Positions 22,205 to 32,495 of a stretch of DNA of 64,000 nt are shown here, in pieces. The notes beneath the pieces are model-generated. The model had not been told where the DNA came from. It did not search any database and saw nothing but the letters and a program-made list of their open reading frames with translations. Position 1 is the first letter of the stretch; every line of letters begins with the position of its first letter. The DNA comes from Megamerina dolium (Eukaryota > Arthropoda > Insecta > Diptera > Megamerinidae): assembly GCA_963854835.1 (NCBI GenBank), contig OY978527.1, positions 15,819,584-15,883,583 on the forward strand, read 5' to 3'. A program made the position numbers and the translations under genes.

Positions 22205-22980
22205 GGTGTGTGAATTAGTAATCGGGCATTTTTAGTGCTCAAAAATCATTTATTTTTAATAATTCTGTAAAAAACATGCCATTCAAATCCAGTGTATTAT
22301 CCATCAGAAACTATGACATTTCCCCAAAAGAACTTCACCAGCTTGATGGCCAAGAACGATTCGAGCTAATTTTTGATTCCAGTGACAGAATCAGTGAAGC
22401 GTATTCCATTAAGCGCGTTCTGCATGGACCGGAACAAGTTATAATCTGAAGGTGCCAGGTCTGGGCTATAAGGCGGCCGGGGAATAGCAATATGTGACCG
22501 TGCGTTGTCATGGTGAAAAATTACCGACTTGTGTCTGATCGCATATTCCGGCCGTTCCTCGATCATTGCTCTCTTCAACCGCATCAGTTGTTGTCGGTAC
22601 AGCTCTCACGTAATAATTCGACCAGATCTTGGTCGAGTAATGTCTCCAAATCCTCGCCTTCAGATATTTTCAGCTGTCCAGAGCGTTATTTGCCTTTGAT
22701 ATCAAAATCACCATTTTTGAAGCGCACAAACCACTCCCTATACTGTGCATTGGATACAGAATTGTCGCCATACAATTCCAAGATGAGTTTCAGCCGCACT
22801 TTTCTTTGCAAAAAAAGTAACTTAACAAAGATTCCCAAAAAATATGATGCGCACAACCAAATTGAAAACTTTTGACTGATTTTGACAGCAAGCAAAATGA
22901 CATTTCGAACAACGATGTACGACATCGCGCTTACACGTGGCGCCATGTAACTTAAAAGGCCGGTTACTAATTCACACTCC
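22205..22980 (-). mobile_element. mariner deletion derivative A
   Basis: The ends are inverted repeats: GGTGTGTGAATTAGTAATCG on the left, and GGAGTGTGAATTAGTAACCG as the complement of the right. The minus strand keeps transposase pieces: YGDNSVSNAQYREWFVRFKNGDFD (N-terminal), MRLKRAMIEERPEYAIRHKSV, FHHDNARSHIA and PPYSPDLAPSDYNLFRSMQNAL. The first catalytic region and the link between the last two blocks are missing, leaving 776 bp. It is the same family as 54305-55072. The derivative is non-autonomous. Confidence 0.8.
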
Positions 22981-22984
22981 CAAT

Positions 22985-23385
22985 ATATAATATAGCCCCA
23001 TAATAAAATAAAAATATGATGTCCTATGGACCAGAGTAACTATCATCGGATGCCTTTCTAACCTCAAAGACATAGTTTTTTAATTAAGGGGGACGAAACA
23101 AACAAGTTTTTGTTTGCAATAGTTTTCGTAAAAATTTTTTAACTGTTGCATCATATTGTAAATGATTTTGAGAGCTTAAACTTTTTAGTATTTGGACTTC
23201 TTGGAAATACATGGTGTTTTATGATGATTATAATTAATTTTTCCCGTAAATTTCCTTCTTCAAATTAAATTCGAAATATAAAACAGAGTTTACGATTTCC
23301 TTTGAATATTTTTTCTATTTTTTTGCAAAGGAATTTATATTTTTCCTGCAATTTTTAGCAGATTAAATGAGACAATACAAATTAA
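22985..23385. other. Spacer, 3' flank of the minus-strand peptide gene
   Basis: AT-rich with no gene. It should contain the 3' end of the gene at 23392-23597, but I see no canonical AATAAA on the minus strand in the first 60 bp after its stop. Confidence 0.45.
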
Positions 23386-23391
23386 GTGCTA

Positions 23392-23597
23392 TCATTTGCC
23401 ACCGCCGCCACCTCCGCCGCCACCGCTACCGCCACCACCGCCACCTCCACCGCCTTGAGGATATGGACTGGCTGTAGATCACAAGTAGAGAAATTTTTGC
23501 ACAAAATTTCATGCGATTTCGTATTTGTGTTAACCAACTTACCCACAATTATTGCCAGTAGAGCCATTATGAAGCCAAAAAAGATGTAGTACTTCAT
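23392..23597 (-). CDS. Two-exon secreted Ser/Gly-rich peptide, 44 aa
   Basis: Minus-strand gene. Exon 1 is 23597-23543 (55 nt): signal-peptide core MKYYIFFGFIMALLAIIV plus the first base of a codon. The intron (23542-23472, 71 bp) has GTAAGT at its 5' end and TGATCTACAG at its 3' end. Exon 2 is 23471-23392, coding A-SPYPQ, nine Gly, Ser, nine Gly and Lys, then TGA. The unspliced frame is a 76-residue nonsense-like read, so splicing is needed to reveal the product. Exon-1 length, intron phase (1) and the MKxYxFxxF start match the genes at 29230, 34279 and 45234, which supports this model. A TATA box lies at 23654-23647. It is divergent to the gene at 23967. Function unknown. Confidence 0.8.
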
Positions 23598-23646
23598 TAT
23601 ATTTCCTGACAAGTTTTAATGATCTTTTCCAATATTACGATCAAGA

Positions 23647-23654
23647 TATTTATA
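23647..23654 (-). promoter_or_regulatory. TATA box of minus-strand peptide gene
   Basis: On the minus strand this reads TATAAATA, 50-57 bp upstream of the ATG at 23597, the spacing seen in the sister genes. Confidence 0.7.
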
Positions 23655-23966
23655 TGCGCTACAAGTCAAGAAGTATTAATACTGTTATTATAATTTTGAT
23701 TATTAATTAATTATTATTGATTAAAACACTTGCTAAAACAAAGAGTACTATATAGTATATAAATTTTTTTAATATTAATTAATATACGCATATTAAAGTG
23801 AGTGTAAAATTGTGATAAAATTTTCAATTTATATTCAAATTGTAATGTACTGTTCCTATAAATCGTTAATCAATATTGTAAGTGTACTTATTGAACCTTT
23901 TTTAAATGCACTAAAATAAAGTCCTCTCATCAGTTAAACGGAGAAGCTGCTGCAATGTTGGTCGTC

Positions 23967-24167
23967 ATGAAGGTGCTATCATTATTTTTGATCTTCTTTT
24001 TTGCCATAAATATTTTGATATGTGACGCGCGTGGTGGAAACGGTGTCGAACGAATCGCTAGCAATCCAGGCGTTCCAGGTTCACCTGGTGGATCTCGCTG
24101 TGGCTGGCCTGATTATCCTGGAAATCAAGTACTTTCTGGTGGCGGAGAAGGTGGTGGTGGAAAATAA
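23967..24167 (+). CDS. Secreted Gly-rich peptide, 66 aa
   Basis: The ATG at 23967 (MKVLSLFLIFFFAIN..., ending ICDA) is preferred over the in-frame ATG at 23955 (four residues longer) because all sister genes begin Met-Lys. The mature part (about 45 residues) starts RGGNGVERIASN, continues with GVPGSPGGSRCGWPDYPG, and ends GGGEGGGGK. It is less repetitive than its sisters and holds one Cys. AATAAA is at 24192-24197. The upstream TATA element is weak (TAAAATAAAG at 23912), with a TCAGTT initiator-like site near 23930. It is divergently transcribed from the gene at 23392, with 369 bp between the two ATGs. Function unknown. Confidence 0.8.
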   Translation: MKVLSLFLIFFFAINILICDARGGNGVERIASNPGVPGSPGGSRCGWPDYPGNQVLSGGGEGGGGK

Positions 24168-24199
24168 ATCATGACATATTAAATATACAAAAATAAAAT

Positions 24200-25040
24200 G
24201 AAACTCAAATTTTGATGTTCAGATCAATAAAAAAAGAGGAGTTGATTTTTTTGTTTTTTTTTGAGTTCACTCAAAACATAAAACATAAAACTTTTAGATC
24301 ACTTGAGAAAACTCAGCTTTTTAAATGACTTTGTTTGAAGAGATTATAGTTTAAGGCATCTACGTGTTGTATATTCAATATATTTGAATTATAGTGGATT
24401 GTGCACGCTTCATTTGCTTTTGCAGGTTAGGAGAATGCTCCGACCGTTTAAACATTTCATTTTCGCTGGTGCTTAAATCATCGACCAGGTCATATGTATG
24501 TACATAAATATATCGTAATTGAACCTGGAGATATTTCTTTTTTTGTTTCTCAGTAAAACAATGAAAGGTCATAGTAATTTACACAATTGGAAACAATTTA
24601 ATATAACCAACTGTTTATGCATAAATACATTTATACTAAGCAATGCATATATGAGTACGAATATAATTTATCTCAAGTTCATGGGCACAGCGCGTGTTGT
24701 AATTAAAACAGCTGGATTAATGATTTTAAATAATAAGTTATTTATTTTAATATTCTAGGGATTAAGTACAAAGGCAGATTAAAAAATTCAAGATATTCTT
24801 CAACAGGCGATATAAACAAGAAGGAGTTGTTTGACCACCTCAAAGAAATTATGATCTTTCATTTAGAGAGACAGAATGTTTAGCTAAACCTAATTAATTT
24901 TGTGTTTTCATAATTTTCCCAAAACATATTTATCCCCATGTCCACTTTTTTATAAAAATTATATTTATCTTTAATATTTCCAGGATATTCCTATAGGACC
25001 ATAATATATGATTGACTCCACTTCATTTTTCCATGAAATA
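24200..25040. other. Spacer; part of dispersed repeat near the end
   Basis: The hydrophobic open frames at 24375-24758 have no promoter or signal-peptide pattern and are not called. From about 24880 the sequence is a diverged copy of the CATACAAAATGAAC family (TGTTTTCATAATTTTCCC, ACATATTTATCCCC). Confidence 0.45.
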
Positions 25041-25045
25041 AAATA

Positions 25046-25235
25046 AAAATAAATATGTGGCACTTAAAGCCTCGAAGGGCTCATTGGCCAAGCTTCTCTT
25101 CCATTACTGTTGTGCGTGTTAAATGTTTGGACACTATTGGAAGGGACCTACATATTTTAGCCGGTTCCAAACGGCAGGACCCTTGTGACATAACTTATTC
25201 TGAGCTTTGTCACAGAGCTCTTTTAGAGAGTTCAT
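25046..25235 (-). repeat. SINE 3' half, minus strand
   Basis: Complement of the SINE body and tail: ATATGTGGCACTTAAAGCC, AAGCTTCTCTTCCATTACTG, GTTGTGCGTGTTAAAT, AGCCGGTTCCAAACGGCAG and CTGAGCTTTGTCACAGAGC. The tRNA head is missing. Confidence 0.75.
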
Positions 25236-25239
25236 TTTT

Positions 25240-25525
25240 CCATACTAAACATTTTTCTCAAAATTTTCTTACCCTCTAACTCGATCCCTTAAGGAAGGGC
25301 AGATACGAAATGTACCTTGAAACGTCTGAAAATTGATATATAACCACATTGCTACCTAGCAATCGCCTCTAAAATGGTGAAATCTAAACCCGACCGCCAT
25401 TAATTTGACATCTTTAATATTTTTCTCAAACATACTTATGCTTTTTCTCTACCCTATAGTGGGGCTGTCATACAAAATGAACTCAAAACTCTTGAAACTC
25501 AACAAATAATCACATAGCAACCCAA
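25240..25525 (+). repeat. Dispersed CATACAAAATGAAC repeat, about 1.5 units
   Basis: Blocks AACTCGATCCCTTAAGG, CTAGCAATCGCCTCTAAAATGG, GTGAAATCTAAACCCGACC, GGGCTGTCATACAAAATGAAC and CTCAACAAATAATCACATAGC match the family in order. Confidence 0.6.
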
Positions 25526-25529
25526 AATA

Positions 25530-26050
25530 GTTTACGCAGAAAATTGGGGGATTGTTTTGTTTGTTGTTTGTAAATATTTTTAAGGGCTAACCAATTTTTA
25601 TTGTCAACCAATTTTTGTATTTAGTAGACTATTTCCTAATGCAATCGTTGTTTAAGAACGAAGTCGCAACAGGATAAGACGATGCTACAAGGATCTGAGG
25701 TAAAAATCTGAAAGTAGATACTGGATTAATATTCGTTTGGGTTTAGTTTTACTGACTGGTTTTAAATAAGGGTTACAGAGATCTTAAAAAATTATGATTT
25801 TTCTCGCGAACTTCAGTAGTGTTCTCTTACTGCAGACAAAGCTTTGAAATCTGCATTTCTAAGGAGTTGGGGATCCTGAAGAGAGCAACAGATTAAATGC
25901 TTCAGTGTCTCCCTTACGTTTGGCTACTAGCATCTTCTCCATCCGTAATCTTCTTCTGTGATTATGTTCTTCATTGTCTTACATTCTGTTCTGTTGAGGG
26001 GCAGCTTAGAATAATAAGGTAGCTTAAACACAAATATGAGGAACGACCTA
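25530..26050. other. Gene-free spacer, nothing recognised
   Basis: No gene or repeat family recognised between the dispersed repeat and the mariner at 26053. Confidence 0.45.
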
Positions 26051-26052
26051 TA

Positions 26053-27270
26053 TTGGGAGTATAAATAAGTTCGTGCGATTTATTTTCGAAAATTGAAATT
26101 TTATTGTAAAAAATTGGTTATACATTCAATGTTCAAAGTATTGTCCGTCGCTGGCCACTACTTTATCTCATCTATCTGGCAGCATACGTATTCCGTATCG
26201 GAAGAAGTAGACATGTTTTGAGGCAATCCATTAATCGACCCAATTTTTGACTTCTTCTTAAGAATGGAAGCGCTGTTCTTCCATGCCTTGTGTCATTGAT
26301 CGGAACATATGGTAATCGGAAGGAGCAACGTCTGGGCTATACGGAGGTTGGAGTACGACCTCCCATTTGAGCGTTTCTAAGTACGTTTTAACGGATGCCG
26401 CAACATGTGGCCGAGCATTATCATGTTGCAAAATAATTGTGTGTCTATCGGGATATTGCGGTCGTTTTTCTCGCAATTTTCGACTCAAACGCATCAATTG
26501 CCATCGGTACAAGTACCCTGTGATCATCTGATTTGATTTCAGTAGCTCATAATACATCACACACAGCTGGTCCCACCAAATACACAGTATGATCTCCGCG
26601 CCATAAATATTCGTCTTGGCCATCGATGGTGAAGCATGGGCGGGGTATCCATACATTGCCCGACATTTTGGATAATCGCAATAGACCCACTTTTCATCGC
26701 CAGTCACAAATCAATACAGAAAGAAACCCCTTTCTTTTTTGCCGTTGGAGCATTTGTTCACACGTGAAAAAATCGACGATCGACGTCTCTTGGCTTCAGT
26801 TCATACGGCACCAAGTTTTCTATCTTTTGGAATATTCTTATTGCGTTTAAACGATTGCAAATAGTTGGCTGAGGAACTCCAATTGTTTCATTCTTAAACG
26901 TTGATGGCGCCTAGGGTTGTTCTTTATCTTCCAAATAAAAATAGGCACTTTTAAATCGTGCAAACTACTTCTGACACGTTCATTCAACTAAAGCATGGTC
27001 ACCATAGACTTCAACTAGAATGCAATGACTTTTCGTCAGCCTTATTCTTCATATTGAAGTAATGGAGTAAAACTCTCGCAAAAACACATTATTCGGTACA
27101 AAAGTAGACATTTTCGGAGCACAGAGAAACTATGTTGTTCACATTTCTGAAATGACAGATACTGAAAAAGAAAGCCTAATATGACATTACAAAATGACGG
27201 TGTTGCCAGATGAAATGATGGAATAATAAACCAGCAGCGACATCTGTTAACAAATCTGCACGAAAAGGTA
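26053..27270 (-). mobile_element. mariner-like element, near full length but decayed
   Basis: The left end has TTGGGAGTATAAATAAGTTCGTGCGATTT (read in parts), the form of many mariner termini. The right end is less certain, and a TTCGTGCAGATTT block (complement of 27255-27267) is the best candidate. About 1.2 kb, close to a complete mariner, with a minus-strand transposase relic spanning most of it. Confidence 0.7.
26126..27111 (-). pseudogene. mariner transposase with multiple stops
   Basis: On the minus strand it starts MSTFVPNNVFLREF. After several stops and shifts there is an intact central stretch (26707-26258) with TGDEKWVYCDYPK (first catalytic Asp region), CIWWDQ, ITGYLYRWQLMRLSR, LQHDNARPHVAA (second Asp) and YSPDVAPSDYHMFRSM (third Asp, DD34D-type spacing). 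The C-terminal part continues past two stops to QYFEH and TGA at 26126. All three catalytic acids are visible, but the frame is broken in the N-terminal DNA-binding half, so it is not functional. Confidence 0.8.
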
Positions 27271-27289
27271 AGAATGCATCGTAGGCTGC

Positions 27290-28076
27290 TGAAAAAATGT
27301 GTGAAGTTTACGCAGACGATGTTTTAGCTAGAGGAACAGCATTGAAGTGGTTTGCTCGTTTTTAATCTGATAAATTTGATATTAAAGTTGTACCTCGCTC
27401 TGGCCGATCAATCACTGAAAAAGTTAATGAAATCATGGAAAAAATTAAGCAAGACTGGCGCGCGCATAACCAGCGTGGACGTTGCAGGGAACTAGGTATC
27501 TATCACCAAACAATTATCAACGGGCGATGAAAAGTGGATCACGTACGACAAGAATATGCGAAAAAGATCATGGACGTAGACACCAAGAAAGGTAATGCTG
27601 TGCGTCTGGTGGGATTGGATGGGAATTGTTCATTATGAGCTTCTACAACCTGGTCAAACGATTGATTCTGATCTCTACTGTCAACAAGTAACGAGATTGA
27701 AGCAAGTAATTCTATTAAAATGGCCAGAATTGATCAATAGAAAAGGTGTTGTGGTCCATCATGACAACGCCAGACTACACACATCTATGATGAGTCGGCA
27801 GAAACTGAAAGCTCTTGGCTGGGAAGTTTTGATGCATCCGGACGATGCAAATTCAGATTATCTCAGTGGTGTAAATTGAAGTTATGTAGAGGACTGCAAA
27901 ACGTACTTGGATCAGTACCCAGAATTTCTACACAGGTTGAATAATGGCTTTACCTCAAAAATGGAAAAGATTATCGATCAAAATGATGGTTTAATAAAAC
28001 TCGTTTCAAATATAAGAAAAAAAAAGTGTTTCATTTTCAGTCAAATTTGTAACCGAATTTTTTCGAACACCCAATA
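27290..28076 (+). mobile_element. mariner relic, internally deleted
   Basis: Plus-strand pieces: YADDVLARGTALKWFARF, VPRSGRSITEKVNEIMEKIK, CRELGIYHQTIING joined directly to DEKWITYDKNMRKRSW, then WWDWMGIVHYELLQPGQTID, VVVHHDNARLHTS and LGWEVLMHPDDANSDYL. The spacing and wording resemble mellifera-type mariners, but that subfamily label is from memory of motifs. The third catalytic region (PYSPDLAPSDY) is deleted to DDANSDY. The right end near ACACCCAATATT is mariner-like. It sits back-to-back with the element at 26053-27270. Confidence 0.7.
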
Positions 28077-28084
28077 TTTTTTCC

Positions 28085-29165
28085 ATCGCAGAGCAGTGAT
28101 AACAACGATAGAGATCAGCCATTTAGCGGTGATTTTCATATGTTTAACAACAGAATGCATTGAACAAATGTTATTATGTTGTACATATATACATGTGTTA
28201 TTTGTGCAATTACATATATATAGTATGATAGCCGACGGTGCAAGTGGCACATATGTAATATAATTTTATTCAGTAAAGTGTGTACCGTGGTACACATGGC
28301 ACGTAATGTGTTAAGCAAAAAATAAATTCCACGTAGATATTTTTTGTTTGTTAGTTTTAATGATTTATTTCTTTTTCGCAAAAATTATATTTGTTTATAA
28401 CAAATATGGCAATGTGATTAAAATTCTGTACACAAGCATTGTATCATTGACAATGAAATACATAAAGTAAATATTGAACAAATGTACATTAAGGTGGATT
28501 GCTCCCCATACAAAACAAAAAAAAGTTTCAAAATTTCACCCTTAGTTTGAAAGATTGTGTTGAAAAGTTCATGGGACAGAAAAAAAGGACCGTTGCTGAT
28601 TGTCCGACTTTTGAAAGTTGAACAAGAATGGATGTAGACCCTTCCATCCTTGCGAAGCATGGGTAGATATTAACCCTGAATGAAAAATTTGTTTCGTTAT
28701 TATTCCTTCAGTGTTACGAGTTAGAATAAAGGGAACTGTTTATGATTTTTTAGGCGCTCGTTCAATTTCAAAGTCATATATTAAAGAATTATAGCCCATA
28801 GCCCAATGAGCTATCACTTTCAAAATTAGGGCAATCAGCAACTGTGTTATGATAAAAAAAAAAACATGTTTGAAGTTATAAGAGGGTTAAGAAAAAATTG
28901 TTTGTTGTACGAGAACTTTCAACATAATCATTCAAATTAGGTGTGAAATTACGAGAATTTTTTTCGTGATCGACCCTACTGTACATACAAATATACTCAA
29001 CTATATAGAATGATGAAACACAGCAGAAGTATTGAAAACAACAAGTTCATTAAATTATGTTTGTATATTTCCCAAAAATTTGAATTTGATAACCTGACAT
29101 GATTTCTTAAAATAAGCAGATGCTCGTCAAAAAAATGTTATTGTATTGTACCATATCACTATTGC
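28085..29165. other. Gene-free AT-rich spacer
   Basis: No gene recognised. Short hydrophobic open frames on both strands (28041-28660) have no promoter or conserved pattern. The last 100 bp is the promoter region of the gene at 29230. Confidence 0.45.
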
Positions 29166-29172
29166 GGGAAAC

Positions 29173-29180
29173 TATAAAAA
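29173..29180 (+). promoter_or_regulatory. TATA box of two-exon peptide gene
   Basis: TATAAAAA lies 57 bp before the ATG at 29230. The leader GAAAGTATTACAATTCAA and AGTTATTC that follows is shared with the genes at 34279 and 45234. Confidence 0.75.
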
Positions 29181-29229
29181 GGAAGAACTTTCTTATTGAA
29201 AGTATTACAATTCAAAAGTTATTCCAACA

Positions 29230-29453
29230 ATGAAGATCTACGCTTTCTTGGGTTTCGCACTTGCCTTATTGGTCTTGGTTGCAGGTATGTATCGTACATA
29301 TATTCTTGTTTTCGTTTTGTATTTGAAGTAAACTGTTTCATTTTTTTGAATCCTTTTTACTTTTTACACATTCTAGGTGTTCCTGAACCAAATCCTCAAC
29401 CTAAACCCCTTAATGGCGGTGGTAGTGGTAGTGGTGGTGGCAGTGGCAAGTAA
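29230..29453 (+). CDS. Two-exon secreted Pro/Gly-rich peptide, 43 aa
   Basis: Exon 1 is 29230-29284 (55 nt), coding MKIYAFLGFALALLVLVA plus one base. The intron is 29285-29376 (92 bp, GTATGT...TTCTAG) and contains an in-frame stop if retained. Exon 2 is 29377-29453, coding G-VPEPNPQPKPLN followed by GGGSGSGGGSGK and TAA. The signal peptide probably ends around the exon junction, leaving a secreted peptide of about 24 residues. The leader, exon-1 length, intron phase and VPEPNP start are shared with the duplicated genes at 34279 and 45234. The Gly tract here is diluted with Ser. AATAAA lies at 29606-29611. Function unknown. An unspliced 85-codon frame crossing this locus is an artefact. Confidence 0.82.
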
Positions 29454-29649
29454 AGGACACACTTAAATGCGTGTTGGGCTACACAAAAATGATGATGGTC
29501 CCTTGCATATGCTGCTTAAAATCATTGAAATCATGAATTTTTTATTGCAATTTTATGTAGTTGAATATTATGAAGAACAACGCAATCAATTATAATTGCA
29601 AAGCAAATAAAAATTCACTGAAAATAAATCCAAAGTATTTCATTTGCGA

Positions 29650-29990
29650 TTATTACCGAGCTCAGAGGCAAGTTCCAACGATTTTGCGATGGTGGTCATA
29701 GGTAGCTTTGTCATGATCGTGAAGTTTAGACGCTTTGTGTAGAGTTCTTTTAGGCAACCTCAGTATTTGGCATTGCACTTTACGTCTCTTGTATCGTTCT
29801 AAAAACGGCTAAATTATTCCTCATTTTTGTACTTTACAATCGAGTTTTTCGAGATATTTCAATTAAGATAATATCAAGTAGGTTCATAAGTTCGTGCGTT
29901 ATTTTTTTAATAGTTTCACAGTAGGCACCTTTTGCGTACAAAAAATTATTCGTGTGAGATAAAGGAACTATTTTTATTTCCTCTGATGTA
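29650..29990. other. Spacer with an isolated mariner-like terminus
   Basis: No gene. Near 29880-29905 the string GGTTCATAAGTTCGTGCGTTA resembles a mariner end (compare AAGTTCGTGCG at 26065), but no matching partner end or transposase is seen. Confidence 0.35.
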
Positions 29991-29994
29991 TTGT

Positions 29995-30345
29995 GCATTC
30001 CGGATTACCGAGTTAATTCGAATTAACTCGGGCATTCTATGAGTTAATTCTCAAACTAAAAGAGGATTAGGGCAATTTGAGATGGCAACACTGCTGAAAT
30101 ATGTCTATTGTGAATTTTTCTCGATCCATTTTACAAAATATTAGGTATGTTCGCTAACAAAAAATTTTCAATTTTGAAAAGTGTTGGCGAACAAATAAAT
30201 ACAGCTGTCAATTACGAACGGTGAATGTCAATTTACAAGTTTCTGATAGTTTTCAGTTCACGTACTTCTTGTAGATTTTCTCATATCGAGAGTGACAGAT
30301 GACAGAAATTGATAGTGATAGTAATGTAAGTGGACAGAAATAGCA
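29995..30345 (-). mobile_element. Partial copy of the TIR element seen at 51448-51998
   Basis: In reverse orientation it shares with 51560-51990 the blocks CGAGTTAATTCGAATTAA, ATGGCAACACTGCTGAAA, TTGTGAATTTTTCTCGAT, AAATAAATACAGCTGTCAATT, CAAGTTTCTGATAGTTTTCAG and AGTGACAGATGACAGAAATTG. The outer GCCTAGACAGACG termini are absent here, so it is a fragment. Confidence 0.6.
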
Positions 30346-30421
30346 AATATTTTATCACAACTTCCTACATAAATTTCCCGACTTTCTTTTAAGAAAATGA
30401 AATTATTCTATGGAAACTATA

Positions 30422-31696
30422 CAAGATGCGACAATTATGTATTAAGACTGCATCTAGAAAACACAATTAAAAAACGATATCTGCTAATTTTTCTGTAGAT
30501 TTATTCGAAATATTCTCCTCCTGATTCAATACACTTGTTACATCGATTTAATAGTGATTCAAACGCGTGTCCCAGCTCATTTTTCGGAATTGCCTCCAGT
30601 GCCCTCGTCGAAGCCCGTTGTATGGTCTGAATGTCATCAAAGAAGCATCCTTTCAACTTCAATTTCAGTTTTGAGAACAAAAAGAAGTCGCACGGTGCCA
30701 AATCAGGTGAATACGGCGGGTGATTCAACACACAGACATGATTCCGAGCCAAAAATTGACGAACAATGAGTGCTGTGTGACTCGGTGCATTATCGTGCAA
30801 CAGAGACCAAGTTTTTGGATCGCGGTATTCTGGTCGAACACGACGGTTTCTGGACATCAAACGCTTCCAAACTTCGAGGTGACATGTGGAAGTAACTGCT
30901 TGACTAGTTGAAACAAATTTTTAGTGGATAATTCCTTTGCTATCGAAGAATGTGATGAGCATTGTTTTGATTTTTGATGGAACTTTTCGTGTTTTTTTTT
31001 GGCTTGTGGTGAGTTTTTTGATTTCCATTCCGCACTTTGATGCTTGCTTTCTGGATCGTATTGGAAACACCATGTTTAGATCATTTTCTGCAGCTGTAAC
31101 CATGTCTCTAGAATGACTGACTCCCATTAATTTTTGGTCCTCGGTCAATGTGTGTGGAACAAATCTCGCGCAGACCTCTGTTTTGCCCAAATCCTCGTAA
31201 AGAATGAGTCGGATAGTTTCTCTATTGATGTATAAGGCCTATTCCATCATTTTCACTGAAGCATTGCGGTTTTCTGTAATAAAATCACGAACTTTCTGGA
31301 TCACTTCCTGCGTCCGCACTGAAATTGGCCTTCCTTCTTTTATTTCATCTTCCAGCGACTCTCTGCCATCCACAAACCGTTTGTCATATAAAAACATTTG
31401 ATCTTGATAAACAAGCATCGCCATACGCTTGCTGCATCATTCCGAATGTTTCTGATGCACTTTTACCAATTTTTGCGTGGAATTTAATGACCACTCTTTG
31501 CTCCATGTTCAAATTTCAACATCAAACGAACACGTGTTTTGTAAAATGAATGTCAATAAATATTAAATGTCAACCATGAAATTTTGACAGTTAGTAGCGG
31601 AAGGTTGAAGCTTCAAAACGCATGTGCTCACACATAGATGGTGCGCTTGGTTGCTGAGATATGCTTCGAGTCTTAATACATAATTGTCGCACCTTG
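30422..31696 (-). mobile_element. DD34D mariner with complete TIRs, copy 1
   Basis: Both ends are nearly identical inverted repeats of about 28 bp (CAAGATGCGACAATTATGTA left; CAAGGTGCGACAATTATGTA as complement of the right; both continue TTAAGACT), flanked by TA at 30420-30421 and 31697-31698. At 1,275 bp it is full length for a mariner. The transposase on the minus strand is broken. From position 30518 on, the element belongs to the duplicated unit, and a second copy lacking its 3' end begins at 35586. Confidence 0.9.
30501..31506 (-). pseudogene. mariner transposase, frameshifted (copy 1)
   Basis: It begins at the ATG 31506 (MEQRVVIKFHAKIGKSASE). A nonsense or frame change comes near FLYDKRFVDGRE, then a helix-turn-helix half with DEIKEGRPISVRTQEVIQKV, INRETIRLILHED and LTEDQKLM. 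After another shift near AAENDLNMV the catalytic C-terminus has SLLHDNAPSHTA, PPYSPDLAPCDFFLFSKL (34 residues between the last two Asp) and the end CIESGGEYFE with stop at 30501. The length of 1,006 nt is not a multiple of three, so it is inactive. Confidence 0.85.
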
Positions 31697-32204
31697 TACA
31701 TATTTTCCACTTTATTTTGGCAGAAGTAGAGTTTGTAGTTCAATTATGGCCTATGCCAAGCTATTGTGTTTCCCAAGGGCTTATCAACGTCCAGCAGAAA
31801 CTGGACTTCTGTTTTCATATTGTCTGTTTTTTAGAAGTCGATTGAAAATGCCTTTAAGCTTTTAATTTGAGCGCATCTGCCTTAACGTTTTCTATGGACG
31901 AAGTGCATTTTTGCTAATTATGATTAATAATTATAATTATATACAAAGTGTTGCAATTCGCAACAAAATTTGAGTTAAAAATTATACAATATGACATAAC
32001 ATATTTCTAGATGCATGTCTAGATGTCGGCTTCCGGCTCCGGCCCACCATTGAACAAGAAAATTCAAAAAATTTTACCAATGCGTCGAATTTTAGAAAAC
32101 TATACATTTGTTTGGAATCTTGAATAAAGAATAAACTAGAACAATATTCGACACTAATGGTTCAGACAAATTTTGGACCAAGCTGCTCAATCAGCTGTCA
32201 ATCA

Positions 32205-32480
32205 AGTGTCTATTAAAGTTAGACCGAATCGGAAGGAGACTACCTATATTAGCCAATTCCCAACTGTAGAGCTCTCGTGATATCATATTTTTTTATATGT
32301 CACAGAGTTCATACTTTCATGGAAAATGTTTGCTGTATTCAACAATTTTCATATCAACAGGTGGATATATTTTGTCGTCCTGAAAAATTGCTCTCGATTT
32401 TGCTGAACCATGAATCGAACCTGCTACATTATACATAGCAAGCCAAAGCACTCGTAATTGAACTACGGCATCTGTCAATA
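32205..32480 (-). repeat. Old diverged SINE, minus strand (unit 1)
   Basis: It contains, in reverse order, diverged forms of SINE blocks: CGGAAGGAGACTACCTATATTAGCC, AGAGCTCTCGTGATATCAT, CAACAGGTGG and a box-B-like complement GAATCGAACC. The second unit carries it at 42532-42810. Confidence 0.5.
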
Positions 32481-32495
32481 AATTAAAAAAAAATA

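Noticed and set aside
24519..24758. Hydrophobic 79-codon open frame as another secreted peptide
   Set aside because: No Met-Lys signal start, TATA box or Gly tract. The composition fits AT-rich noise.
29196..29453. 85-codon unspliced frame covering the two-exon gene
   Set aside because: It uses a different frame over exon 1 and crosses a clear GT-AG intron. The spliced model matches three sister genes.
29880..29905. Mariner-type terminus (AAGTTCGTGCG) as evidence of another transposon
   Set aside because: No partner terminus or transposase remains nearby. Kept only as a note.
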